The position numbers were made by a program, and so were the translations under genes. Positions 17,533 through 25,403 of a DNA stretch of 64,000 bases are shown in pieces; the first letter of the stretch is position 1, and every line of letters starts with the position of its first letter. Source of the stretch: Flavobacteriaceae bacterium UBA7302 (GTDB lineage: Bacteria > Bacteroidota > Bacteroidia > Flavobacteriales > Flavobacteriaceae); NCBI GenBank assembly GCA_002471825.1, contig DKQS01000001.1, forward strand, positions 233,567-297,566, written 5' to 3'. The notes under the pieces were generated by a model. It was not told where the DNA came from. It worked only from the letters and a program-made list of their open reading frames with translations, and did no database searches.

Positions 17533-17664
17533 TTAGAACAAACCACTTAAAAGGTCTTCGGCTTTAAACCAAAGAAAAAGTACAATTGCCAACAACAAAA
17601 CCAGAAACAATCCTCTTTTTGGGTTGGACTTTTTACGTTTTCCAAAGCGTCTTTCGAATTTCAT
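17533..17664 (-). CDS. 43-residue single-pass membrane peptide
   Basis: A short frame beginning MKFERRFGKRKKSNPKRG: a strongly basic N terminus followed by one hydrophobic helix (LFLVLLLAIVLFLWF) and a short acidic tail (KAEDLLSGLF). This is the positive-inside layout of an inner-membrane peptide. It starts 3 bases after the mnmD stop, on the same strand, and fills the gap to ruvC, so it is probably cotranscribed. The function is unknown. Confidence 0.6.
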   Translation of the reverse strand: MKFERRFGKRKKSNPKRGLFLVLLLAIVLFLWFKAEDLLSGLF

Positions 17665-17666
17665 AA

Positions 17667-18338
17667 TTACGAAGTTACTATTTTTTTTGCTCGCAGCATT
17701 TCTCTTTTTCCTGGAGGGCCAGGGAGTCTTTCTACTTCAAATCCGACGGTCAACATGGCTCTTCGAACACTACCTTTGGCAGCATAGGTGGTTAGCACGC
17801 CACCATTCTTCATGGCTACAAACATCTTTTGAAAGATTTCCTCGGTCCATAGTTCAGGCTGATTGCGAGCGCCGAAGGCATCAAAATAGATCAAATCATA
17901 TTGATTCTCGTCTGTTATATCTTGAAAGAATTGCTGACGTTTGGTAATTGAAAAATTCTCATGGATTTCAATCGGTTTCTCCCATTCCACATCATGCATT
18001 TTTTGGAAGTACGAATCGTATTCTTTAGCTTTCAATTCATCTACATAATTCAGAGCTTCAATTTCATCTCTGCCCACTGGATAGGCTTCGACACCTACAT
18101 AATCAATGACCAAATCTTGTTTGACGTATTCTAAAAAAGTGATGAAAGCGTTTAATCCAGTTCCAAATCCGATTTCCAAAATAGATACTTTCCTTTGGGA
18201 AAGCTGATGCAATCCCGCTTCAATAAAGACGTGAAGGGCTTCTTGAATGGCACCATGTTTGGAATGGTACTGCTCGTTCCAATCTGGAAGATGAATGGTT
18301 GTAGAACCATCGGAAGTGATGATGATTTCCCGCTTCAA
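17667..18338 (-). CDS. mnmD: tRNA (5-methylaminomethyl-2-thiouridine34) methyltransferase MnmD
   Basis: About 223 residues. The SAM motif EIGFGTGLNAF and the YFDAFGARNQPELW block identify the MnmD-type methylase, present here without the fused MnmC1 oxidase of enterobacteria. It would methylate the wobble uridine of tRNAs reading NAA and NAG codons. The open frame continues upstream into the cytochrome-like gene; the family start (KREIIITSDGS) matches a TTG at 18338, 3 bases after that gene's stop. The end has PGPPGKREM. Confidence 0.88.
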   Translation of the reverse strand: MKREIIITSDGSTTIHLPDWNEQYHSKHGAIQEALHVFIEAGLHQLSQRKVSILEIGFGTGLNAFITFLEYVKQDLVIDYVGVEAYPVGRDEIEALNYVDELKAKEYDSYFQKMHDVEWEKPIEIHENFSITKRQQFFQDITDENQYDLIYFDAFGARNQPELWTEEIFQKMFVAMKNGGVLTTYAAKGSVRRAMLTVGFEVERLPGPPGKREMLRAKKIVTS

Positions 18339-18340
18339 AA

Positions 18341-18766
18341 TTACTTGATTAATAATTTTTGAATTCGAGGTATTGGACCCGGACACTTCACTTGGTGACA
18401 AGAAATACAACTGTTGATTACTTGATTGTGTTGCGGAATTAAAGAGTCTTTGTCCGTTAGGTTGTACAGAATCTTTTGTTGCATCAAGTAAAAATCTGAA
18501 TAGCCTTTAAAGGCCACATCTCTATCATTTTCGTCGGTGAGAACGGCTGTATGTAATTTGATGAATTCCTGAGGATAGTCTTTTGGAAAATCGCCCTTCA
18601 ACACCAATTGTTTGTTTTTGGCATTTTCATCAAACATTTTTAACATTAAAGCAGCCATTTCTGACTGCTTTACCATCATATTTTGATCGGTTTCAACCTT
18701 GACTTCTTTCTTCTGATTGCAAGAGGTAAGCAAGGCGACAAAACCAATGAGTAATAAGAATCTCAT
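18341..18766 (-). CDS. Lipoprotein with C-terminal heme-binding CxxCH motif
   Basis: 141 residues; lipoprotein signal with Cys at LLTSC (residue 16). The body is helical, with a methionine-rich segment (MMVKQSEMAALMLKMFD), and ends in NSCISCHQVKCPGPIPRI, a single CxxCH heme c site near the C terminus. A site at this end of a helical domain recalls class II (c'-type) cytochromes. I infer a periplasm-facing mono-heme lipoprotein. It is coupled by a TAATG overlap to the DUF4920 gene and runs into mnmD. Confidence 0.65.
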   Translation of the reverse strand: MRFLLLIGFVALLTSCNQKKEVKVETDQNMMVKQSEMAALMLKMFDENAKNKQLVLKGDFPKDYPQEFIKLHTAVLTDENDRDVAFKGYSDFYLMQQKILYNLTDKDSLIPQHNQVINSCISCHQVKCPGPIPRIQKLLIK

Positions 18767-19257
18767 TATTTTTTCATTAAAACACCATGGGCTTCAAAAG
18801 CAAATTCCCTTTTTGGCTCAGTGATTAAAGCAATTTCTTCTTTGCTTTTCCCAGCGTCCTCAGCATAATGTCTTAATTCATCCACAGAAGTTTCTTTCAC
18901 GTAGGCCTTACCTTCGACAATTACCTCTTTTCCTTTGCTATCCAATGGCATGAAGAATCCGTAATCTTTGAAACGAACCATTGATTGGATAGAATCGTTC
19001 AATGGCAACTTCATCCAACATCCTTTTTTAGAACAAACATCCGCAATACTTGAAGCAAATTTTACATTCAAGGTATCTCCTGCCTTCATGCTTGAAAATT
19101 TATCAAACATATTGGCTGCAGTCATTGCATTTTCATCGGAAATTTTCTCACCAAAGGAATTGTAAGCAAGATTATCATTGGTGTCATTACTTTTCTCAGA
19201 CTTACAAGCAGCTAAGAACAACAAGGTGATTAACAATACATTAAAAGCTTTTTTCAT
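18766..19257 (-). CDS. DUF4920 lipoprotein
   Basis: A 163-residue lipoprotein (lipobox LFLAAC, Cys18 from ATG at 19257). The DUF4920 core has NSFGEKISDENAM, VCSKKGCWMKL and VEGKAYVKETSVDELRHYAEDAGKS. The two cysteines in VCSKKGCW suggest metal or redox chemistry, but this is not established. Its stop overlaps the start of the cytochrome-like gene, so the two probably work together. A good TAnnTTTG box precedes it. Confidence 0.75.
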   Translation of the reverse strand: MKKAFNVLLITLLFLAACKSEKSNDTNDNLAYNSFGEKISDENAMTAANMFDKFSSMKAGDTLNVKFASSIADVCSKKGCWMKLPLNDSIQSMVRFKDYGFFMPLDSKGKEVIVEGKAYVKETSVDELRHYAEDAGKSKEEIALITEPKREFAFEAHGVLMKK

Positions 19258-19276
19258 AATTTCGATTTTTAGAATA

Positions 19277-19284
19277 CAAAGGTA
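19277..19284 (-). promoter_or_regulatory. -7 box upstream of the DUF4920 operon
   Basis: TACCTTTG on the minus strand, 19 bases before the ATG at 19257; matches TAnnTTTG exactly. Confidence 0.5.
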
Positions 19285-19340
19285 AAAAATATGATGGTAT
19301 TTCATGTATAAATATCGAGATGAAAGCCAAATAAATTGTG

Positions 19341-19348
19341 TAATTTTG
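19341..19348 (+). promoter_or_regulatory. -7 box upstream of ilvE
   Basis: TAATTTTG followed by CAC, 24 bases before the ilvE ATG. The surrounding ATTGTGTAATTTTGC also occurs before pckA (minus strand, 47363-47376 region). Confidence 0.55.
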
Positions 19349-19372
19349 CACCTGCAAACAACAATCTATTTT

Positions 19373-20428
19373 ATGAATTCAGATATCCGAATTGAACGCA
19401 TCAAAGAATCAAAAATTTCTGGTGTAGACTTCAGCAATTTACCTTTTGGAAGTGTCTATTCTGACCACATGTTTATCACTGAATTTGTTGATGGAGAATG
19501 GCGCGACCCAAGGATTGTTCCTTTTGAGCCAATTGCATTGAGTCCATCAGCAAAAATATTTCACTACGGTCAATCGATTTTTGAAGGAATGAAGGCTTAC
19601 AAGGATGCGAATGATGACATGTTCTTGTTTAGACCTCTAGAAAATGGAAGAAGATTGAACAAATCTGCATCTCGTTTGATGATGCCAGAAGTTCCGGAGG
19701 AGCTCTTCATGGATGGTTTAAAAAGTTTGCTCAAAGTTGATAGCGATTGGATCCCTACTACGGATGGAAGCTCCTTATACATCAGACCTTTTATGTTTGC
19801 GTCAGGAAACGGTTTTCACGCATCGCCTGCTGATGCATACACCTTCGTTATTGCAACGGCACCTTCAGGTCCATATTTTGGTGGAGAAGTACGCGTATTG
19901 ATTGAAGAAAAATATGCACGTGCCGCCAACGGTGGTGTTGGATATGCAAAGGCTGGAGGTAACTATGCAGCGCAGTTCTATCCAACTCATTTAGCGAGTA
20001 AAAAAGGATTCAATCAAGTGATTTGGACGGACGACAATACACATGAATACATCGAAGAGGCTGGGGCCATGAACGTGTTTGTACGCATTAACGATACCCT
20101 ATTAACAAGTCCGACCAGCGATCGAATTTTAGATGGAGTTACTCGAAAGAGTATCATTCAATTGGCTGCCGACCTCGGTATCAATACGGAGGTACGAAAA
20201 ATTACTGTGAAAGAAGTGGTGGCGGCAGCAAAAGACGGTTCGCTTAAGGAAATTTTTGGAGCAGGAACGGCGGCGGTAATTTCACCTATCGCAGGATTTG
20301 GATACAAAGAGGAAACCTTTACACTTCCTGTATTGGAAGAACCAATGGCAGCCTTTTTAAAGAAAAAAATAACCGATATTCAAACCAACAAGGCAGAAGA
20401 TCCTTATGGTTGGAGAGTTCAGGTTTAA
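19373..20428 (+). CDS. ilvE: Branched-chain amino acid aminotransferase
   Basis: 351 residues, fold type IV PLP enzyme. The PLP lysine is in GYAKAGGNYAA; the family signature is EEAGAMNVFV followed by TSPTSDRILDGVTRKS. The phosphate-binding end has GAGTAAVISP. It interconverts leucine, isoleucine and valine with their 2-oxo acids. The frame opens at 19304, but ATG at 19373 follows a good promoter and matches the family N terminus. A terminator follows. Confidence 0.95.
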   Translation: MNSDIRIERIKESKISGVDFSNLPFGSVYSDHMFITEFVDGEWRDPRIVPFEPIALSPSAKIFHYGQSIFEGMKAYKDANDDMFLFRPLENGRRLNKSASRLMMPEVPEELFMDGLKSLLKVDSDWIPTTDGSSLYIRPFMFASGNGFHASPADAYTFVIATAPSGPYFGGEVRVLIEEKYARAANGGVGYAKAGGNYAAQFYPTHLASKKGFNQVIWTDDNTHEYIEEAGAMNVFVRINDTLLTSPTSDRILDGVTRKSIIQLAADLGINTEVRKITVKEVVAAAKDGSLKEIFGAGTAAVISPIAGFGYKEETFTLPVLEEPMAAFLKKKITDIQTNKAEDPYGWRVQV

Positions 20429-20449
20429 AAAAATATCAAACTCAAGCGG

Positions 20450-20481
20450 AAGCATCGATTATACCAATCGGTGCTTTTTTT
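20450..20481 (+). terminator. Terminator after ilvE
   Basis: Stem AAGCATCGATT / AATCGGTGCTT (one mismatch), 5-nt loop, then a T run. Confidence 0.75.
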
Positions 20482-20513
20482 GTTTTTGCTATCTTTATTG
20501 AAACGCAAAAACA

Positions 20514-20717
20514 ATGAAAAAATATCCAAAAGAAGACATTTACGTAGGTTGGGAACCTGAGAAATGCACGCACTCAGCAAATTGTGTAAGAGGATTACCT
20601 TCGGTATTTAAACCAAAAGAAAAACCTTGGATTAAAATAGACAATGCATCCAAAGAAGCCATCATAGCTCAAGTAGCCAAATGTCCATCTGGCGCACTAT
20701 CTATTCATAGAGATTGA
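20514..20717 (+). CDS. Small (4Fe-4S)-binding protein, YjdI-like
   Basis: 67 residues of the mono-cluster ferredoxin-like family, with cysteines in EKCTHSANCVRG and AKCPSGAL. Related proteins often precede a GNAT acetyltransferase; here a PqqB-like gene follows with a TGATG overlap. A role in electron transfer is inferred only. Confidence 0.8.
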   Translation: MKKYPKEDIYVGWEPEKCTHSANCVRGLPSVFKPKEKPWIKIDNASKEAIIAQVAKCPSGALSIHRD

Positions 20718-21655
20718 TGAAAAAAGAAATCCTATTTGTTTTGTTATTTGGCTTTTTCAATTGTTCAAAGTCAGAAACTTCCAAGGCTATTTCAGCACCG
20801 CAATACCTCACGGTTTTGGGTATTGCTCAAGACGGAGGATCACCTCACATCGGATGTCAAAAAGATTGTTGTCAATCCATCTACAACGGACTTTCAAAAA
20901 GAAAAAGTGTTGTTTCTCTGGGATTGGTGGATACCGATAGGCAACAAAAGTGGCTATTTGAAGCCACTCCAGATATTGCAACCCAATTGGCTGATTTGGA
21001 GGAACATCATCTGAAAAATGAGTCCATCATCGATGGAATTTTTCTAACCCATGCGCACATCGGTCACTATACTGGATTGATGTATTTTGGAAGAGAAGCA
21101 CTGGGGAAACAAGGCACCAAAGTATTTGCCATGCCGAAAATGAAGCAATTTTTGGAAACCAATGGACCTTGGAGTCAATTGGTGAACCTAAAGAATATTG
21201 AATTATCACCGCTAAAAAAAGACTCGGCAATTCAATTGAATTCGAGTTTGAGGGTGATTCCTTTTCAAGTTCCGCATCGCGATGAATATTCGGAAACGGT
21301 TGGCTACAAAATCATCGGGCCCAATAAATCGGCCTTATTTATTCCGGATATCGACAAATGGGAAAAGTGGGACAAGAACATTGTAGAAGAAGTAAAACAG
21401 GTCGATTATGCCTTTGTAGATGCTACTTTTTTCGATGCCAATGAAGTTAAAAGACCCATTTCTGAAATTCCGCATCCGTTTATTTCAGAAACTGTTTCCC
21501 TTTTCGAAAATGAATCACTTGCTACAAAAAGTAAGGTAGTTTTCATTCATTTCAATCATACCAACCCAGCTATCAAAAAAGAATCCAAAGCAAGGAAAAC
21601 TATTGAAGCCCTCGGATTTCAGTTCGCTTCTGAAGGAGATCAATACGATTTATAA
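20717..21655 (+). CDS. PqqB-like metallo-beta-lactamase fold hydrolase, possible lipoprotein
   Basis: 312 residues. The N terminus is hydrophobic with Cys16 (FFNCSK), a weak lipobox, so it may be exported. The core resembles PqqB: LGIAQDGGSPHIGC at the start and the metal motif THAHIGHYTGL (HxHxxH), with later ligands in PFQVPHRDEYSET and VFIHFNHTNP. No other pqq gene is in the window, so its substrate is unlikely to be a PQQ precursor. Translation is coupled to the ferredoxin-like gene. Confidence 0.8.
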   Translation: MKKEILFVLLFGFFNCSKSETSKAISAPQYLTVLGIAQDGGSPHIGCQKDCCQSIYNGLSKRKSVVSLGLVDTDRQQKWLFEATPDIATQLADLEEHHLKNESIIDGIFLTHAHIGHYTGLMYFGREALGKQGTKVFAMPKMKQFLETNGPWSQLVNLKNIELSPLKKDSAIQLNSSLRVIPFQVPHRDEYSETVGYKIIGPNKSALFIPDIDKWEKWDKNIVEEVKQVDYAFVDATFFDANEVKRPISEIPHPFISETVSLFENESLATKSKVVFIHFNHTNPAIKKESKARKTIEALGFQFASEGDQYDL

Positions 21656-21664
21656 AACCAAACC

Positions 21665-22126
21665 ATGAAATACAAACTCATTCTCATTTTTGCACTAAGC
21701 TTCACTCTTTCCAGTGTTTGTCAGGATCAAAAAGAAGACTTGGCTGGTATTAAAACCGCCATTAAAAATTATTACGACGGATATATTTATCGCGACATCA
21801 ACAAACTTAACCAGGCTTTTGACACCATCAATGGTGCTATGAAAGTTCCCGTGAAAGAAAATGGAAAAGTTGTGGGATTTCGAAATCGATGGTTCAAAGA
21901 ATTGCTACCAAAATGGGGCAATCGAAAACAAATGCCTTCCAAAACGCTTGCCAATTGTAAACTTGGAATTCTAAACATTGATTTGGTGGATTCTCAAATC
22001 GCCAGTGCAAAAATCAGCATGCAAGTTGATACAGTCACTTACATCGATATTCTATCCCTCCATAAGATTCAAAATGCTTGGAAGATTACCAATAAGATGT
22101 ATACGGTTAGAGAAACTAAAAAATAA
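21665..22126 (+). CDS. Secreted NTF2-like (putative lumazine-binding type) protein
   Basis: 153 residues with a signal peptide (cut near SSVCQ). The domain starts with IKTAIKNYYDGYIYRDINKLNQAFD and ends in AWKITNKMYTVRE, the pattern of the putative lumazine-binding NTF2-like family. The ligand is unknown. It lies 9 bases after the PqqB-like gene and 4 before the methyltransferase. Confidence 0.65.
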   Translation: MKYKLILIFALSFTLSSVCQDQKEDLAGIKTAIKNYYDGYIYRDINKLNQAFDTINGAMKVPVKENGKVVGFRNRWFKELLPKWGNRKQMPSKTLANCKLGILNIDLVDSQIASAKISMQVDTVTYIDILSLHKIQNAWKITNKMYTVRETKK

Positions 22127-22130
22127 CGAA

Positions 22131-22895
22131 TTGAAACAAGAAGAACATAAAGTTGGCGAATTGATCTATGATGCGAATATCTATGATGGTATGAATACCT
22201 TTATGGACGACTTCGAATTTTACAAACGATGGACCACCAAGGGTGTTACCTTAAAGGTCTTGGAATTATGTTGTGGAACGGGAAGATTGACCATACCTTT
22301 AGCGAAAGAGGGGGTTGCGATTACTGGGGTCGACTTTACCGAGACCATGCTGACCCAAGCCAAATCGAAATCATTGAACGCCGGAGTTCAAATTGATTTT
22401 ATAAAAGCAGATATTCGAGATTTTGATTTGAAGAACACATTTGATCTGATTTTTATCCCATTCAATTCCATTCATCATTTGTATAAGAATGAAGATTTGT
22501 TTGCCGCATTTCAAAGGGTACATCATCACTTAAAAGCTGATGGTACTTTTATTTTTGATTGTTTCAATCCGGATATCCGATTCATCACAGAAGGAGAAAA
22601 AGAATTGAAGCAAGTCTCCTCCTATGCTACCGATGATGGAAGAGAAGTGGTAATCAAAGAAATCATGCAATACAATCATCAAACTCAAGTGAACAGCATC
22701 GACTGGCATTACTACATTAATGGGCAATTTGATTCGGTTCAAAAGCTTGACATGCGAATGTTCTTTCCAAATGAATTGAATCACTACGTGACCTCAAATG
22801 GGTTTGACATCCTACATAAATTTGGCGATTTCGAGGAAGGTGAATTCAATGAATCTTCTCAGAAACAGATTTTTGTTTGTAAGGTAAAAAGTTAA
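22131..22895 (+). CDS. SAM-dependent class I methyltransferase
   Basis: About 254 residues. The SAM site is VLELCCGTGRLTIPLA near residue 45 with VDFTETML after it, and the acidic KADIRDFDL motif II. The substrate cannot be told. An upstream ATG would place the first 50 codons inside the previous gene in another frame, so I prefer a TTG at 22131. Confidence 0.8.
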   Translation: MKQEEHKVGELIYDANIYDGMNTFMDDFEFYKRWTTKGVTLKVLELCCGTGRLTIPLAKEGVAITGVDFTETMLTQAKSKSLNAGVQIDFIKADIRDFDLKNTFDLIFIPFNSIHHLYKNEDLFAAFQRVHHHLKADGTFIFDCFNPDIRFITEGEKELKQVSSYATDDGREVVIKEIMQYNHQTQVNSIDWHYYINGQFDSVQKLDMRMFFPNELNHYVTSNGFDILHKFGDFEEGEFNESSQKQIFVCKVKS

Positions 22896-22903
22896 AATAC
22901 GGC

Positions 22904-23131
22904 ATGGAAGATTACACCAATATCGAAGACCTAGGAATAGAAATTCACTGTCCCAATTGCAAGAATGAAATTGCAAACGACCCGAACTCCTTGGTTTTGG
23001 CAGAGGCCCAATGCGGAGCAATGTTAGAATGTGGCAAATGCTATGAGATTAGTTCTTGGAAATGGAAACTAAATCCATTTGTACTCGAACAGGTTCCGAA
23101 TGAATTTGGAGGCACAATTGAGTGCGATTAA
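22904..23131 (+). CDS. Small two-CxxC zinc-ribbon-like protein
   Basis: 75 residues with two CxxC knuckles, HCPNCKN near residue 17 and ECGKCYE near residue 43, spaced as in a zinc ribbon. No family is recognised. It follows the methyltransferase by 8 bases. Confidence 0.6.
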   Translation: MEDYTNIEDLGIEIHCPNCKNEIANDPNSLVLAEAQCGAMLECGKCYEISSWKWKLNPFVLEQVPNEFGGTIECD

Positions 23132-23140
23132 CTCGCGAGT

Positions 23141-23527
23141 CTATCGGTTTAAAATCTCTTTTATATTCGGTTTGAAATAATTTGGCCCTTTTAATACCTT
23201 ACCATCTTCGCGATAAATGGGTTTTCCATCGGCGCCCAATTTACTCATGTTCGAACGCTGAATTTCATTGAAAACCTCTTCAATTTTATCTTGCATTCCA
23301 TGCTCTATAATGGTTCCGCATAAGATGTACAACATATCTCCTAAGGCATCCGCCACCTCAACCAAATCATTATTGTTGGCAGCTTCCAAATACTCTTCGT
23401 TTTCTTCGCGCATTAATTTGTAGCGCAGTAAGTTTCTATCGTCACCAATATGAGCGGTTGGTGTGTTCTTAATTCCTAATTTGAAAGCAGTGTGAAACTC
23501 GTGAACTGCATCTATCTTTTCTTTCAT
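23141..23527 (-). CDS. MazG-like nucleotide pyrophosphohydrolase
   Basis: 128 residues of the all-alpha NTP pyrophosphatase superfamily (phosphoribosyl-ATP/MazG-like). The magnesium-binding motif is REENEEYLEA followed by EVADALGDMLYI (EExxE...ExxD). The C-terminal part SNMSKLGADGKPIYREDGKVLKGPNY is typical of this subgroup. It probably removes non-canonical dNTPs. The ATG at 23527 is used; a longer frame would run into the repeat at 23548. Confidence 0.85.
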   Translation of the reverse strand: MKEKIDAVHEFHTAFKLGIKNTPTAHIGDDRNLLRYKLMREENEEYLEAANNNDLVEVADALGDMLYILCGTIIEHGMQDKIEEVFNEIQRSNMSKLGADGKPIYREDGKVLKGPNYFKPNIKEILNR

Positions 23528-23547
23528 TGTTATGATTCTAATTACTA

Positions 23548-23574
23548 CACCCTTCGACAAGCTCAGGGTGACAT
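23548..23574 (-). repeat. REP-like palindrome between two minus-strand genes
   Basis: CACCCT (23548-23553) pairs with AGGGTG (23565-23570) around the core TCGACAAGCTC. On the minus strand it reads GTCACCCTGAGCTTGTCGAAGGGTG, with the same GTCA head as the GIY-YIG palindromes. It lies upstream of the MazG-like start, after the SDR stop. Confidence 0.65.
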
Positions 23575-23578
23575 GATT

Positions 23579-24301
23579 TTACGTAAATGATTTTAAAATT
23601 TTGGCTGGCATTGCTTTTAATACCCAAGCAATTAATCGCCAACGTTTGGTGATATAAGCCACCCTCTTTTTCTTTTTAATGGCTGCATAAATTTGTCGAG
23701 TTGCTTTATCCAAAGGAGCCATCCAAAACAATTGATCTCCCAAAGCCATTGGTGTATCTACAAATCCGGGTCGGATGTCCGTTACAAAAACCTTTTTGGA
23801 TTTGATACTTTTTGTTTTGATATAGAGACCTTCGAGGTAAGATTTCTGATAAGCTTTGGATGCAAAATACACCGGAGCCGCTCTACTTCCTCGTAAAGAC
23901 GCGATGGATGTAATCCCAACCAAATGACCAAATTGTTGTTCTTTGAACAGGTTGTAAGTCAGCGTATACAATTTGGTAACTCCTAAGACATTCGTCAAAA
24001 CACTTTGCTCCTCTTTGTCCCATTTCAATTTCGGATTAATAAATCCTACTCCAGATGACTGCACTACCAAATCAATAGTGATGAATTCTTCAACAATCTC
24101 TTCAAAAACTTTTTCAACTTCCTCAACTTTTTGAATATCGTTTTGCTTCACCAAAATTTGATCTGGAAACTCCTCGGCTAACTCTTCTAGTTTTTCCAAT
24201 CTTCGACCTGTGATAGCCACCTTGTAGCCATCTTTAACAAGAAGTTTGGTTAGTTCTTTACCAATACCGGAAGTTGCTCCAAAAACAACAGCATGTTTCA
24301 T
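23579..24301 (-). CDS. Short-chain dehydrogenase/reductase
   Basis: 240 residues, Rossmann fold with GATSGIG at residues 8-14. The catalytic Ser is in ITSIASLRG and the Tyr/Lys pair in VYFASKAY. The C-terminal basic and hydrophobic end (RWRLIAWVLKAMPAKILK) suggests membrane association. The substrate is unknown. Confidence 0.88.
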   Translation of the reverse strand: MKHAVVFGATSGIGKELTKLLVKDGYKVAITGRRLEKLEELAEEFPDQILVKQNDIQKVEEVEKVFEEIVEEFITIDLVVQSSGVGFINPKLKWDKEEQSVLTNVLGVTKLYTLTYNLFKEQQFGHLVGITSIASLRGSRAAPVYFASKAYQKSYLEGLYIKTKSIKSKKVFVTDIRPGFVDTPMALGDQLFWMAPLDKATRQIYAAIKKKKRVAYITKRWRLIAWVLKAMPAKILKSFT

Positions 24302-24412
24302 TTTATTTGTATTTTTATGAGCGAAAAATCTGTGTTTTTCGTTGGCAGAAGATAGCCATTTCGAACTTCATTTGATTTTAAATACAAAACATTTTATCAA
24401 GAAGTTTTACTC

Positions 24413-24619
24413 ATGTTTTTAAGCGCATTTTTTACCCCAGGTCGTATTGTTTTTATGATATTCTTTATCATTGCTTTTGTGAGCTTGATGATTTGGAGTT
24501 ATCGAAAAGATAGTGACAATCACAACCGCTATTATAAAAATGCAGGGAAGAAAGTATTTCTTTATGGCGGACTTATATTGATCGTCTTTGTGATTGTTCG
24601 CCTCTTAGCCGGACATTAA
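24413..24619 (+). CDS. Small two-helix membrane protein
   Basis: 68 residues: hydrophobic helices at about 12-29 and 48-64, separated by a basic and polar loop (YRKDSDNHNRYYKNAGKK). I do not recognise a function. It ends 7 bases before the convergent AlkD-like gene. Confidence 0.6.
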   Translation: MFLSAFFTPGRIVFMIFFIIAFVSLMIWSYRKDSDNHNRYYKNAGKKVFLYGGLILIVFVIVRLLAGH

Positions 24620-24626
24620 TCATCAA

Positions 24627-25349
24627 TTAAGGTCGATAAATCTTTCTCGGATAATCCGAACTTCTCACCTTTTCTTTTTGTAATTCTGCCAAGGCGTCCT
24701 TCGCAATCCATTGTGCTGCTTTAGAGTCCAACTTAAGTATTTCGTTCGCTTCGGCAATAGCCATTTTTCGAAGATCTACATTGCGTTTCCCAATCCCTCT
24801 TAAAGCCCAGTTCACCGCTTTCTTAACAAACTTACGGTCATCAGTTGCCGCTTTTCGTATGATGGGAAAGAATTGCATGAACAATTCGTTTCCAGAGGTT
24901 TTGTCTGCCATGCAATAGGCTGCCATGGTGGCAAAGGCTGCTCGCTTTTGAAACTCAAGTTCTCTTTCTGACCAATCTAAGATTTTCGCCAAAGCAAATT
25001 CGCTTTTGGCGAACAGCCCCATACAGAAACTATCGCAGATTTCCCAATTTTCAAAGGTCACCACCCACTTCTCCATCAAGTCTTCGGTAACACTTTTGGG
25101 ATTAAAAATTTTACTACAAAGTAATCGTGCTTCGTAAATTCCAGAATCAAAAAGAGCCAAGGCCAATTGATTGTTTATTCCAATTTCTTTGGCAATGATT
25201 TTGAGATCTTTGTGATAAACACCCAAGAAGTTTTCAGCCTCAATACCGAATTGCGCTTTTCGTTTGGCTACTTTCTCTGCATCTTGAAGTTCGTATAACT
25301 GTTCTAAAACTTCTTCTAGGGTCATTTGAATTTTGATTGATTGATTCAT
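24627..25349 (-). CDS. AlkD-like DNA alkylation repair protein (HEAT repeats)
   Basis: 240 residues, all helical, of the DNA alkylation repair family. Recognisable blocks are FGIEAENFLGVYHKDLKIIAKE, MEKWVVTFENWEICDSFC and KFVKKAVNWALRGIGKRN. AlkD enzymes excise bulky or positively charged alkylated bases without base flipping. Tag glycosylase is encoded 3 kb away. A terminator separates it from the upstream peptidase gene. Confidence 0.85.
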   Translation of the reverse strand: MNQSIKIQMTLEEVLEQLYELQDAEKVAKRKAQFGIEAENFLGVYHKDLKIIAKEIGINNQLALALFDSGIYEARLLCSKIFNPKSVTEDLMEKWVVTFENWEICDSFCMGLFAKSEFALAKILDWSERELEFQKRAAFATMAAYCMADKTSGNELFMQFFPIIRKAATDDRKFVKKAVNWALRGIGKRNVDLRKMAIAEANEILKLDSKAAQWIAKDALAELQKEKVRSSDYPRKIYRP

Positions 25350-25353
25350 AAAA

Positions 25354-25384
25354 ATAAAAAAAACCGACTTTTCAGTCGGTTTTA
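25354..25384 (-). terminator. Terminator after dipeptidyl peptidase III
   Basis: Stem AAACCGACT / AGTCGGTTT with a 4-nt loop; a long T run follows on the minus strand. Confidence 0.8.
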
Positions 25385-25403
25385 ATTCTTATGTCTGGTC
25401 TTC

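Noticed and set aside
21978..22130. Extended N terminus for the methyltransferase.
   Set aside because: The extra 51 codons are read in another frame of the preceding secreted protein gene and lack any methyltransferase similarity.
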